From Acidobacteriota bacterium (lineage in GTDB: Bacteria > Acidobacteriota > Blastocatellia > Pyrinomonadales > Pyrinomonadaceae), in contig JAFDVJ010000054.1 of the NCBI GenBank assembly GCA_018269075.1, positions 36,007-100,006 of the forward strand: 64,000 nucleotides of DNA, in the 5' to 3' direction. Below, piece by piece: positions 11,431-19,144 of this stretch (within the stretch, counting starts at the first letter, position 1; each line of letters opens with the position of its first letter). The position numbers and the translations under genes are program-made. Under the pieces are notes generated by a model. That model saw only the letters and a list, made by a program, of their open reading frames with translations, searched no databases and was not told the DNA's origin.

Positions 11431-12123
11431 ATGGCTGCTAATCCACAAACAATTCCATATCGCCGAATTTACGTCTGGGAACTGCCCGTCAGGCTCTATC
11501 ACTGGATCAATGCGCTCTGCATCCTGCTTTTGTGCATCTCCGGCTACCTGATCGGCAACCCGCAGAAGATCTTCGCGGCGAACGAAGCCTACCAGCAGTA
11601 CTGGTTCGGCTGGGTGCGGTTTACTCATTTCGCCGTCGCGTACGTCTTCGTTTTCAATTTCATTTTCCGCATTTACTGGGGATTCGTCGGAAACAGATAC
11701 GCCAAGTGGGACCGGTTCATCCTGTACCGCTGGGATCAGTGGAAAGAGCTCTGGGACACCGTCCTGGTGGACGTCCTGCAGGCCCGCGTTTACGGCCGCA
11801 AGATCATCGGCCACAACAATCTCGCGGGCTTTTCCTACTTCGTCCTGTTCCACATCTTTCTGCTTCAGACGATCACCGGCTTTGCGCTTTATTCGAGTAT
11901 GAGCGATGCCTTTCTGCCGCGGCTCTTCACGTGGATCGTCCCGCTGCTCGGCGGCGACGCGTGGGTCCGGCAGTGGCACCACTTGTTTATGTGGTTCTTT
12001 ATCGTGTTTACGGTCATACATTTATACCTGGTTTTCTACCACGATTACTTCGAGGGTCGGGGAACGACCTCGTCGATCATCGGCGGCTGGAAATTCGAAC
12101 GTGATGACAACATCAAGAGATAA
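11431..12123 (+). CDS. hyaC: Ni/Fe-hydrogenase b-type cytochrome subunit
   Basis: 230-residue integral membrane diheme cytochrome b (HyaC/HupC family) that takes electrons from HyaA and reduces quinone. It opens with VWELPVRLYHWINALCILLL. Four membrane segments are visible, with histidines in RLYHW, RFTHF, VLFHIF, QWHHLFMW and VIHLYLV as haem-ligand candidates. It lies 10 bp after hyaB with a GGAGG site, in the standard structural-gene order. Confidence 0.95.
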   Translation: MAANPQTIPYRRIYVWELPVRLYHWINALCILLLCISGYLIGNPQKIFAANEAYQQYWFGWVRFTHFAVAYVFVFNFIFRIYWGFVGNRYAKWDRFILYRWDQWKELWDTVLVDVLQARVYGRKIIGHNNLAGFSYFVLFHIFLLQTITGFALYSSMSDAFLPRLFTWIVPLLGGDAWVRQWHHLFMWFFIVFTVIHLYLVFYHDYFEGRGTTSSIIGGWKFERDDNIKR

Positions 12124-12583
12124 AAACCGAAACGTGCTGATTCTCGGAATCGGCAATATTTTAATGGGTGACGAGGGTGTCGGCGTCGAGGTCGTTCGCG
12201 CTCTGGAGAAAGAGTCGCTGCCCGCCAACGTCGAGTGTCTGGACGGCGGAACGGGCAGTTTTCTCCTGCTCGAACCGATGCAGAACGCCGACCGCGTCAT
12301 CCTGATCGACGCGACGATCGACGGCGCCGAAACAGGCACCGTGCGTCGTCTTCGCCCGCGTTTTTCGACCGATTACCCGCGCACCCTCACGGCGCACGAC
12401 ATCGGTCTGAAGGATTTGCTCGATACTTTTTATTTATTGGGCGACGAACCGGATGTGACGCTCTTCGCGGTTTCGATCCCGCCGCTGCAGGACATGAAAT
12501 TCGAACTTTCGCCGGAGCTCGCTCCGGTCGTCCCGCGGGTGGCGCAGATGGTTTTAGAGGAGGCAGCAACTTTTTCCGGTTGA
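12104..12583 (+). CDS. hyaD: Hydrogenase maturation endopeptidase
   Basis: 159-residue HyaD/HupD-type nickel-dependent protease that removes the C-terminal peptide of HyaB. N-terminus VLILGIGNILMGDEGVGVEV contains the conserved GIGN-x-L-x-x-DEG signature with the nickel-binding acidic residue; a second acidic ligand is expected near LIDATIDG and the histidine is in TAHDIGLKDLL. The ATG at 12104 overlaps hyaC by 20 bp. An open extension to 11906 inside hyaC is rejected. No hypABCDEF genes are in the window, so the general maturation factors lie elsewhere. Confidence 0.92.
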   Translation: MTTSRDKNRNVLILGIGNILMGDEGVGVEVVRALEKESLPANVECLDGGTGSFLLLEPMQNADRVILIDATIDGAETGTVRRLRPRFSTDYPRTLTAHDIGLKDLLDTFYLLGDEPDVTLFAVSIPPLQDMKFELSPELAPVVPRVAQMVLEEAATFSG

Positions 12584-12593
12584 TGAGAAGGCT

Positions 12594-13364
12594 ATGAGAA
12601 CTCTCAATAACTTAAAAATTCAACCCAAATGTATTGATTGCGAAATGCACGCGGGAGGCTTTTTCTGCGGTTTGCAGGAAACGACGCTCCGGAATCTCGA
12701 AGCGCTGAAAATATCGAATATTTATCCGCGCGGCTCGGTGCTCTTCATCGAAGGCCAGGATTCCAACGGCGTTTATATTTTGTGTCAGGGACGGGTCAAG
12801 CTCTCAACGTGTTCACGGGAAGGAAAGATCATTATCCTACAGATCGCCGAACCCGGCGAGGTGCTCGGTCTGAGCGCGGTCGTCTCCGATTCGAACTACG
12901 AAGCGACGGCCGAAGTTTTAGAGCCCTGTCAGGTCAATTTCGTCCGCAAGGACGACTTTCTGAAATTCCTGCGGCACAACCCGGACGCCTGTCTGAGCGC
13001 GGTCAAACAGCTCAGCCTGAATTACCAGAAGGCGCATTCGCAGATCTGCTCGCTCGGGTTGTCGAGCTCGGTCGCCGACAAGCTGGCCAAGCTTTTCCTG
13101 ACCTGGTGCGCGCCCGTTCACGGCAACGGCAACGGTCACGGCAACGGCAACGGTTACGGCAACGGTCACGGCAACGGTCACGGCAACGGTGCCGTCCGGC
13201 TGAAGATTCCCTATACCCACGAGGAAATCGCCGAAATGATCGGCACTTCGCGGGAAACGGTTTCGCGGCTGCTGAAGAATTTCCGCGAACGCAACCTGAT
13301 CACGCTGAAAGGTTCCGACCTGATCATTCACGACCGGAAGAGACTGGAAATGATCGTCGGCTGA
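12594..13364 (+). CDS. Crp/Fnr regulator with Fnr-like cysteines and CRP-like recognition helix
   Basis: 256 residues, 10 nt after hyaD and probably the last gene of the hya operon. Cyclic-nucleotide-binding-type β-barrel at about 35-125, dimer helix 130-172, winged helix 203-255. Cysteines C13, C16 and C25 plus C112 resemble the C20/C23/C29/C122 set of E. coli FNR, suggesting an O2-labile Fe-S cluster. The recognition helix reads T-S-R220-E221-T-V-S-R225, matching the R180/E181/R185 contacts of CRP that read TGTGA. An unusual Gly/Asn/His spacer (about 177-199) separates the dimer helix from the DNA-binding domain. Candidate regulator of the TGTGA-N6-TCACA sites downstream (inference). Confidence 0.88.
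   Translation: MRTLNNLKIQPKCIDCEMHAGGFFCGLQETTLRNLEALKISNIYPRGSVLFIEGQDSNGVYILCQGRVKLSTCSREGKIIILQIAEPGEVLGLSAVVSDSNYEATAEVLEPCQVNFVRKDDFLKFLRHNPDACLSAVKQLSLNYQKAHSQICSLGLSSSVADKLAKLFLTWCAPVHGNGNGHGNGNGYGNGHGNGHGNGAVRLKIPYTHEEIAEMIGTSRETVSRLLKNFRERNLITLKGSDLIIHDRKRLEMIVG
13119..13193 (+). repeat. In-frame 6-bp tandem repeat (GGCAAC/GGTCAC)
   Basis: About a dozen hexamers GGCAAC, GGTCAC or GGTTAC in a row encode the Gly-Asn/Gly-His/Gly-Tyr spacer of the regulator. Unit number could vary between strains by slippage. Confidence 0.8.
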
Positions 13365-13375
13365 CGCGGACCGGA

Positions 13376-13510
13376 GACTTGAGTCTTGAGTCTTGAGTCT
13401 TGAGTCTTGAGTCGTTTTTCTCCTTTTTGAACGTTCGCGATTTTCCCCGAACGCCTTGACAATTTTACAACCGGGACTTGACTCGGGACTCGGGACTCAG
13501 GACTCCAGAC
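13376..13510. repeat. Inverted pair of GAGTCTT / GACTCGG heptad arrays
   Basis: Left array 13376-13413 is five TTGAGTC-type units. Right array 13473-13510 is GGACTCG/GGACTCA units in the opposite sense. The loop is 59 nt. It follows the regulator stop and could end the hya transcript by folding. Confidence 0.8.
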
Positions 13511-13538
13511 TTTTCCTGAATCGCCGGCCCTGAAGGAT

Positions 13539-13580
13539 TGTGACGTTTGTCACTTTTTCCTGTGACGAAAGTCCTAATTT
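13539..13580 (+). promoter_or_regulatory. Tandem CRP-type sites and -10-like box before the CNB gene
   Basis: TGTGA-CGTTTG-TCACT at 13539-13554, then a weaker TGTGA-CGAAAG-TCCTA at 13561-13576, exactly 22 bp apart. TAATTT (13575-13580) is centred 31 nt after the first site. Confidence 0.6.
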
Positions 13581-13637
13581 CGATGGCTGAAAGATGAGAA
13601 TATTAAATTGCCTTACAAGATTGATAAGGCAGCGGCT

Positions 13638-14102
13638 ATGCTCATCGAACAGTCCATCACCGAACTTTTTTTTGGCGACGCGATTCTCGCCGACCGCCTG
13701 TTTCGCGATCTCGCGGACGAAACCCGCCAATCGCTGGCGGCCGTCACGCGAACCCGTCGCTGCGGCCCGGAAGAGATCGTTTTCGCCAAAGGCGAGCTGC
13801 CGTCCTCGATTTATCTGTTGATCGAAGGCGAAGCGCAAACGATCACCGAATTCGCCGATCCGGGAAAAAACCTCGTGCGGCCGGTCGAGCGCTCCGAAAT
13901 TCTGGGCCTCACCGAAGCGATCACGAATCTGCCTTATGAAACGACCCTCAAAACAGTTACGCCGTGCACCTTCGAATCGATCGCGGGTGAAGATTTCGCG
14001 GCTTTTCTCCAGAGCGAGCCGGAGGTCTGTTTCCGGCTCCTGCGACTGCTCGGCACGAACATCCACAAAATCTTTCGTCTCTTCGCCCGCACCCGTTCCT
14101 GA
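13638..14102 (+). CDS. Stand-alone cyclic-nucleotide-binding-like domain protein, no DNA-binding domain
   Basis: 154 residues forming one CNB/Crp-type β-barrel (IVFAKGELPSSIYLLIEGEAQTI, then ERSEILGLTEAITNLPYETTLKTV) with a short C-terminal helix and no helix-turn-helix. It may bind a small ligand or a regulator partner; function unknown. The phosphate-binding-cassette residues of true cAMP sites are not evident. ATG 13638 with AAGGCAG upstream was preferred; TTG 13608 in the same frame is an alternative. It has its own pair of CRP-type operators and precedes the decaheme cytochrome on the same strand. Confidence 0.68.
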   Translation: MLIEQSITELFFGDAILADRLFRDLADETRQSLAAVTRTRRCGPEEIVFAKGELPSSIYLLIEGEAQTITEFADPGKNLVRPVERSEILGLTEAITNLPYETTLKTVTPCTFESIAGEDFAAFLQSEPEVCFRLLRLLGTNIHKIFRLFARTRS

Positions 14103-14124
14103 GCACCGCTCGACCATCCTGTTT

Positions 14125-14190
14125 TGTGATGAAAGTCACAAATTCCGGTGACACTGCTCACAGACCTTTGATCGACAGAAAATCTAAAAT
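14125..14190 (+). promoter_or_regulatory. Tandem CRP-type operators and -10 box for the decaheme/porin operon
   Basis: TGTGA-TGAAAG-TCACA (14125-14140) and GGTGA-CACTGC-TCACA (14147-14162) are 22 bp apart. TAAAAT (14185-14190) is centred 33 nt after the second site, close to class-II activator geometry, and predicts a start near 14197, 69 nt before the ATG. Confidence 0.75.
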
Positions 14191-14265
14191 TTAGACAGCT
14201 ATAGAAGTGTCTTAAATTTAACCAATTCAGCGACACAATCCAAAGACACAAGGGAGGCAATAATT

Positions 14266-15297
14266 ATGGCTTCAACAAAAAATATAAAAGTAGTTTTGCT
14301 TGGCGCATTATCACTATTTTTATTGATCTGGTTGGCTTCGGGAACGTACTCCAAAATATTCGGCACGAAAGACGGTAACAGTGTGGAAGCATTGACTTTA
14401 CTGCCGGACAACAAGGACGGCTACGTCGGAAGCGAAACCTGCAGCAACTGCCACGAAGGCCCGTTCAAGAGTTTTTCGGCGACGAAGCACTCGAAACTTT
14501 CGCAGCTCGACGGCTGGAAAGACAAGGTCCAGGGCTGTGAATCCTGTCACGGTCCGGGCAAGGAACACGTCGAAGGCGGCGGCGACAAGACTAAAATCAT
14601 TTCATTTAAAAACAAAAATTCAAAAGAAGTATCGGAGACTTGCCTTGCCTGTCACGCAGGCAAAGAAAGTCATAACAATTTCCGGCGCGGCGACCACTGG
14701 CGCAACGACGTCGGCTGCGCCGACTGCCACACGGCGCACGGACCGGAGTATGCTTCGTTCAAGGCCGAATCGATCGTGACGCCCGGCGAAACGACCGTCG
14801 AAACGCCGAGCAATGCGAACTTCGCGATGCTCAAGAAGAGCGAACCGCAGCTCTGCATCAGCTGCCACACGGAAACCAAGGCGCAGTTCGTCAAGCCGAA
14901 TCACCACAAGGTGCTCGAAGGCGCGATGAAGTGCAGCGACTGCCACAACGCCCACGGCGGTTTCGAACAGAAACAGGTCAATCTTTCGGTCGGCAACGAC
15001 GCGGCCTGCGTCAAATGCCACCTTGACAAACAGGGCCCGTTCGTTTTCGAACACGGCCCGGTCAAGACCGAAGGCTGCACGGCGTGCCATACGCCGCACG
15101 GCTCGGCCAATCCGAAGATGCTCAAACGGCCGCAGATCAGACAGCTCTGTCTCGAATGCCACAGCGGCATCACGGACCAGGCGGCGGAAGGCCCGACCGG
15201 CGGACCGCACTCCCAGGCGACGGCCACCGGACAGAACTGTACGACCTGCCACGTCGCGATTCACGGTTCGAACACGAGCAACGTGTTCTTCAGATAA
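14266..15297 (+). CDS. Decaheme c-type cytochrome, DmsE/MtrA type
   Basis: 343 residues with an N-terminal signal/anchor (about 7-27) and ten CXXCH motifs: CSNCH, CESCH, CLACH, CADCH, CISCH, CSDCH, CVKCH, CTACH, CLECH, CTTCH. Spacing and the GYVGSETCSNCHEGPF opening match the DmsE/MtrA decaheme family, whose members fill an outer-membrane barrel and carry electrons through it. The barrel gene follows by 21 bp, which supports the call. Strong ribosome site GGGAGG; tandem CRP-type sites upstream. A surface-exposed MtrC-like partner is not adjacent. Confidence 0.92.
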   Translation: MASTKNIKVVLLGALSLFLLIWLASGTYSKIFGTKDGNSVEALTLLPDNKDGYVGSETCSNCHEGPFKSFSATKHSKLSQLDGWKDKVQGCESCHGPGKEHVEGGGDKTKIISFKNKNSKEVSETCLACHAGKESHNNFRRGDHWRNDVGCADCHTAHGPEYASFKAESIVTPGETTVETPSNANFAMLKKSEPQLCISCHTETKAQFVKPNHHKVLEGAMKCSDCHNAHGGFEQKQVNLSVGNDAACVKCHLDKQGPFVFEHGPVKTEGCTACHTPHGSANPKMLKRPQIRQLCLECHSGITDQAAEGPTGGPHSQATATGQNCTTCHVAIHGSNTSNVFFR

Positions 15298-15318
15298 AAA
15301 TAAGAGGAGGATAAAAAA

Positions 15319-17418
15319 ATGGCTTACAGAATTAACGACAGAGGAAAAAGCCGGATAAAGAATTATGTCCTGTTCCTCTTATTGACTGCGGTCGCAAGTT
15401 TAATCGCCGTCAATGCGCAGTCGCCCGCCCCGTCGCCGACGCCTTCGGGCGAGCCGGTGACCTTTATGGGCTACGACGTCACTTCGAGCTTCGAATTAGG
15501 CGTCCGCGGCGCGAGCATCAACGGCAACGTCAACAAGTTCCGCAGCGACTTCAACTATCATCCGGGATTCCGGATGTTCGACTCCAGCCTGCTGCTCGAA
15601 AATAAGGAAAAGAAATCGAAATTCGTCGATTCGTTCCTTATCACTTCGACCGGCTGGAACGCCGACCCGTCGGGCTTCACCCGCGTGATGGTCGATAAGG
15701 CCGGTCTTTACAAATTCGATTCGAAAGTCCGGCGGATCACCTATTTCAACTACCTCAACAACAGCGAGCGCGGCGGCCGCAACTTCAACACGAAGCAGAA
15801 CCTCGGCGATTTCGACCTGACGCTCTACCCGATGGCCGAAAAACTGACCGTCCGGATCGGCGGCTCGTTCAATACCACTTCCGGCGTCGGCACCTACCTG
15901 ACCCGGCCGTACAGCGACCAGTACATCATCGACTCGCACGTCAAGGGCAGCGCCTACGACCTGCGCGCCGGCGTCGACGGCAAGCTGCTCGGCTTCGACC
16001 TGTCGGTGGCCTACGGCGTCCGCCGTTTCCGCGACAATACCTTCTACACATCGGGCTTCAATCCGGGCTTCAACACGACCAACAACGGTCTCATCACGAG
16101 CCTGCTTCGCGAATATCCGATCAAGGGCCTGACCAACTACGGTCTGTTCAGCGCTCACCGGACCTTCGCCAAAAAGCTCGACTTCACGGCCCGCGTGATC
16201 TACTCGTCGACGACCCGGACCTTCGGCTACAACGAAGTCATCACCGGCCGCGACAACTCGAACAACTTCGTCGATCTCGACAACTACACGATCAGCGGCA
16301 ATTCGAAGCGCCCGCAAACCCGCGCCGACCTCGGATTGACCTATATGATCAACGACAAGTTCCGGATCTCCGATTCGTTCTCGTTCGACCAGTTCAACAT
16401 CAGCGGCGTCACCAACTACACCGAAGCGGTGTTCTCGCGCACTTCGGCCGGCGTGGCGCGTCCGACCACGCTGACGAACAACTGGTATGACCGTGTGACC
16501 GGCTTCCGCCGCTACACGAACACGCTGGGATTCGACGTTCAGGTCAACAACAAATTCGCCTTCAACCTCGGCTACCGGTACGGAAACAGACACACCGTCG
16601 CGGACGGCTTCAACCAGCCGCTGCCGCCGGCGACCAACCTGACCCGGACGATCATCACCGAAGAGGAAACCAATAAAACCAATACGTTCATCGGCGGATT
16701 CAAGATCAAGCCGACGAAATACTGGGTCGTCTTCGGCGACGTCGAACACGGCACGGCCGACAACGCCTTCAGCCGTCTCGAAAACTACAAGGTCACCAAC
16801 TTCCGCATCCGCAGCCGTTGGACCTTGAATCGCTTCTCCTTCAACATTTCCGGAATCACCAAGGACAACAACAACCCGTCGAGCACGGTTCCCAACCCGC
16901 CGGCGAACTATCCGACCGGTGATTTCATCGCCAACACGAAGACCCGCACGTTTTCGGCATATATCGACTGGACGCCCGAGCCGCGCTTCTCTTTCAGCGG
17001 CGGTTACACCTATACCCGCTCGACGAGCGAAACCGACATCGTCATCAATACGGGTACTCTGGTGCGCGGCATCAGCCGGTTCTATATGCGCGACAACTAC
17101 GCGTTCTTCAATTTCTCGGCCCAGCCGTCGAAACGGATTCTGTTCTACGCGTCCTACAACTACAATAAAGACAACGGTCAGGGCAATCTGACAGCGGCGC
17201 TGCCGATCCTGATCAGTTCCTATCCGTTCAAGCTTATGACTGGTGAAGGACGTCTGGCATTCCGGATCACGCGGAACATCGAATGGAATCTCGGTTATCA
17301 ATACATCGGCTATCACGAAACCGTGCAGCCGCTGTCAGTAACCGGTTACGGCCAGGACTATCACGCCAATCTTCCCTACACGTCTTTAAGATTCTATTTC
17401 GGAGGAGGTGACCGTTAA
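15319..17418 (+). CDS. MtrB/PioB-type outer-membrane β-barrel (electron-conduit sheath)
   Basis: 699 residues. Signal peptide to about residue 33 (…LIAVNA|Q), a proline-rich linker, then alternating amphipathic strands through to an aromatic C-terminus ending YTSLRFYFGGGDR. Length and context fit the MtrB/PioB decaheme-associated family that insulates an MtrA-type cytochrome. I see no cysteine in it, so the N-terminal CXXC known in Shewanella MtrB is absent. AGGAGG lies 8 nt before the ATG. A terminator follows at 17447. Assignment rests on context and barrel pattern; a search with the MtrB/PioB profile would settle it. Confidence 0.83.
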   Translation: MAYRINDRGKSRIKNYVLFLLLTAVASLIAVNAQSPAPSPTPSGEPVTFMGYDVTSSFELGVRGASINGNVNKFRSDFNYHPGFRMFDSSLLLENKEKKSKFVDSFLITSTGWNADPSGFTRVMVDKAGLYKFDSKVRRITYFNYLNNSERGGRNFNTKQNLGDFDLTLYPMAEKLTVRIGGSFNTTSGVGTYLTRPYSDQYIIDSHVKGSAYDLRAGVDGKLLGFDLSVAYGVRRFRDNTFYTSGFNPGFNTTNNGLITSLLREYPIKGLTNYGLFSAHRTFAKKLDFTARVIYSSTTRTFGYNEVITGRDNSNNFVDLDNYTISGNSKRPQTRADLGLTYMINDKFRISDSFSFDQFNISGVTNYTEAVFSRTSAGVARPTTLTNNWYDRVTGFRRYTNTLGFDVQVNNKFAFNLGYRYGNRHTVADGFNQPLPPATNLTRTIITEEETNKTNTFIGGFKIKPTKYWVVFGDVEHGTADNAFSRLENYKVTNFRIRSRWTLNRFSFNISGITKDNNNPSSTVPNPPANYPTGDFIANTKTRTFSAYIDWTPEPRFSFSGGYTYTRSTSETDIVINTGTLVRGISRFYMRDNYAFFNFSAQPSKRILFYASYNYNKDNGQGNLTAALPILISSYPFKLMTGEGRLAFRITRNIEWNLGYQYIGYHETVQPLSVTGYGQDYHANLPYTSLRFYFGGGDR

Positions 17419-17446
17419 CTAAATATTGGGGCTTTTTATAAAGCGA

Positions 17447-17482
17447 AGAAAAGCGCCGGATTCGTCCGGCGCTTTTCTCTTT
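17447..17482 (+). terminator. Rho-independent terminator of the decaheme/porin operon
   Basis: Perfect 14-bp stem AGAAAAGCGCCGGA/TCCGGCGCTTTTCT closed by a TTCG loop, followed by CTTT. Confidence 0.9.
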
Positions 17483-17652
17483 AAGACTGTCAAACAAATT
17501 GTGTAATCCCTGATCGACGAAACCCGAAAAAGCGGCGACAGCCGCGCTCAAAGTCAGTAGCGTCGGCTATCGCCGCTTTTTCCCTTCGATCGCACAATTA
17601 CTTTTACAGTCCTCACACGCTCGCCGTTCGCCGGACCGTCTTCCCGACACAC

Positions 17653-17791
17653 GCATCCGCCCCGTTACCAAAGGCATCCGCCCCGTTACCACAGACACCC
17701 GCCCCGTTACCATTTGAATCCGCCCCGTCACCACACGCATCCGCCCCGTCACCACACGCATCCGCCCCGTCACCACACGCATCCGCCCCGG
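17653..17791. repeat. 21-bp tandem repeat, about 6.6 copies
   Basis: Units beginning GCATCCGCCCCGT(T/C)ACCA at 17653, 17674, 17695, 17716, 17737 and 17758, plus a partial unit at 17779. The last full units are identical and the first ones diverged. There are no spacers, so it is not CRISPR. 21 is three times the heptad length seen elsewhere. Confidence 0.9.
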
Positions 17792-17840
17792 CCTCGGATA
17801 TTATATTAGTTTACACAAACATTAAAAGGCTTGGTTTTCT

Positions 17841-18013
17841 GCGGCTCGGCCGCCCGATGTGCGGCGACGGCTCCGCCTCGCCGGGACGGCTTCTTACTAA
17901 ACGAGCGAGGCTCGGCCTCGCGCGGCGCGGCTCAAGGCACAGCCTTTCGCCGAAAATTATGAACTGCGCGCCGGAAGGGCGGAACCCGTCCGCACATCGG
18001 GCGGCCGAGCCGC
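17841..18013. repeat. 173-bp foldback element with perfect 24-bp inverted ends
   Basis: Arm 17841-17864 is the exact reverse complement of 17990-18013, and complementarity continues imperfectly inward (GACGGCTCCGCC against GGCGGAACCCGTC). The interior is GC-rich and self-complementary. It could be a MITE-like element or a structured RNA. Confidence 0.75.
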
Positions 18014-18105
18014 GAAAAATAAATTCTCAAAGATGGGTCGATACTAACGACTCGGACGTGGGTCGACGAAAGATTTCGAACGGTGCGCCGTTACGGCAAA
18101 AGAAA

Positions 18106-18131
18106 AACGCCGCGTTGCGCAACGCGGCGTT
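18106..18131 (-). terminator. 26-bp perfect palindrome, terminator for the minus-strand Crp-type gene
   Basis: AACGCCGCGTT-GCGC-AACGCGGCGTT. On the minus strand it is followed by TTTTCTTTT, so it ends transcripts from 19144. Confidence 0.85.
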
Positions 18132-18289
18132 CTCTGTCACCAGAGTTTCATTCTTGAAGTTTAACACAGGAAAATCTTTCCAATGCCGGCTGACTCAAAA
18201 AGAAATTAAATTGACTTCCGACAAATTAACGGCTTTTCTCATCAACTGTAAATTCATTACACAATCCCTTTCGGCCTCCGATCTGTCAC

Positions 18290-19144
18290 TTACATTACAT
18301 TGCCGACACTTTTTGCCGCCGCCGGCAGCCGCGCGTCGATTTCCGAGAAACAGCCGCAGGCCGTCTTTTCGAGCCGGTGGCTGTCGCAGACGATGATCTT
18401 TCCGCGCACGTAGTCGATGATCTTTCGCTCGCGCAGATGCTGGGCGATATGCGTCACGCTCGGACGGTGCACGCCGAGCGCGCGGGCGATCTGTTCCTGC
18501 GTCAGCGGCAGCCGGCTCCCGCCCTTGCGTTCCTGGACCATCAAAAGCCAGCTGCAGAACCGCTGCTCGATCGTGTGATAGCTGTTGCAGACCGCTCTTT
18601 GCGAAACCTGTTTGATATAGCGGCTGATATAGTCGAAAACACCGTCCCGGAGCCGCGGGCTGCGGGCGATCTCCTGCTCGAAGACCTGAAAGCTCAGCTT
18701 ATAAGCGCGGCCCGGCACGAAGATCTGCGTCCAGTTGGACAGTGAACACGCCTTGAGGATCGGCAGAAAGCCGACGACGCCTTCGCGGCCGGTCATCGCG
18801 ATCTCGACGGTCCGCCCGTCTTCGAGAATCTGAAACTCGGAGACGACCGCCGTTTCCGGAAAATAAACGTATTCGATCCGGTCGCCCGGATTGTAAAGAT
18901 ACTCGTTTCCCCTGAAGGTCACGCTTTCCATATACGGCGCGAGCCCGAGCAGAACCTCGTTGAGGCCGGCCGCCAGCAGGCGGTTCTCCGAAACCGGCAG
19001 AAACGCCGTCTTATCGAAAACGCCCGGCTTGAACAAACCGCTCTTTTTGATCTTCTCCCGCGCGCCGACGCCCTGCGGCGGAATATTCCGGGCGCCTCCC
19101 CAATAGTTGTTCTGAAACTCCCCTTGTTCGATAAACCTTCCCAT
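18290..19144 (-). CDS. Crp/Fnr-family transcriptional regulator
   Basis: 284 residues: an N-terminal extension of about 60 residues, a cyclic-nucleotide-binding-type barrel (about 70-180) and a winged helix near 225-270 with recognition segment GVHRPSVTHIAQHL. This differs from the CRP-type RETVSR helix of the 12594 gene, so it should read another site. No Fnr-like cysteine cluster is apparent. It resembles the Crp-like regulators common in Acidobacteriota whose ligands are unknown. ATG 19144 has AGGAGAAC upstream. It is convergent with the porin operon. Confidence 0.85.
   Translation of the reverse strand: MGRFIEQGEFQNNYWGGARNIPPQGVGAREKIKKSGLFKPGVFDKTAFLPVSENRLLAAGLNEVLLGLAPYMESVTFRGNEYLYNPGDRIEYVYFPETAVVSEFQILEDGRTVEIAMTGREGVVGFLPILKACSLSNWTQIFVPGRAYKLSFQVFEQEIARSPRLRDGVFDYISRYIKQVSQRAVCNSYHTIEQRFCSWLLMVQERKGGSRLPLTQEQIARALGVHRPSVTHIAQHLRERKIIDYVRGKIIVCDSHRLEKTACGCFSEIDARLPAAAKSVGNVM

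Larger units (their letters stand above)
17419..18289. other. Intergenic, 871 bp rich in repeats
   Basis: Between convergent genes. Contains a terminator (17447-17482), a 21-bp tandem repeat (17653-17791), a 24-bp inverted repeat (17841-18013) and a 26-bp palindrome terminator for the minus-strand gene (18106-18131). No credible ORF. Confidence 0.7.

Noticed and set aside
17653..17791. CRISPR array or a 71-residue repeat protein (minus strand MRVVTGR units)
   Set aside because: Units are contiguous without spacers and no cas genes are present; the ORF has no ribosome site and consists only of the repeat plus a basic tail.
17857..18396. 179-aa plus-strand ORF
   Set aside because: It spans the foldback element and the palindrome terminator and enters the Crp-type gene on the other strand.
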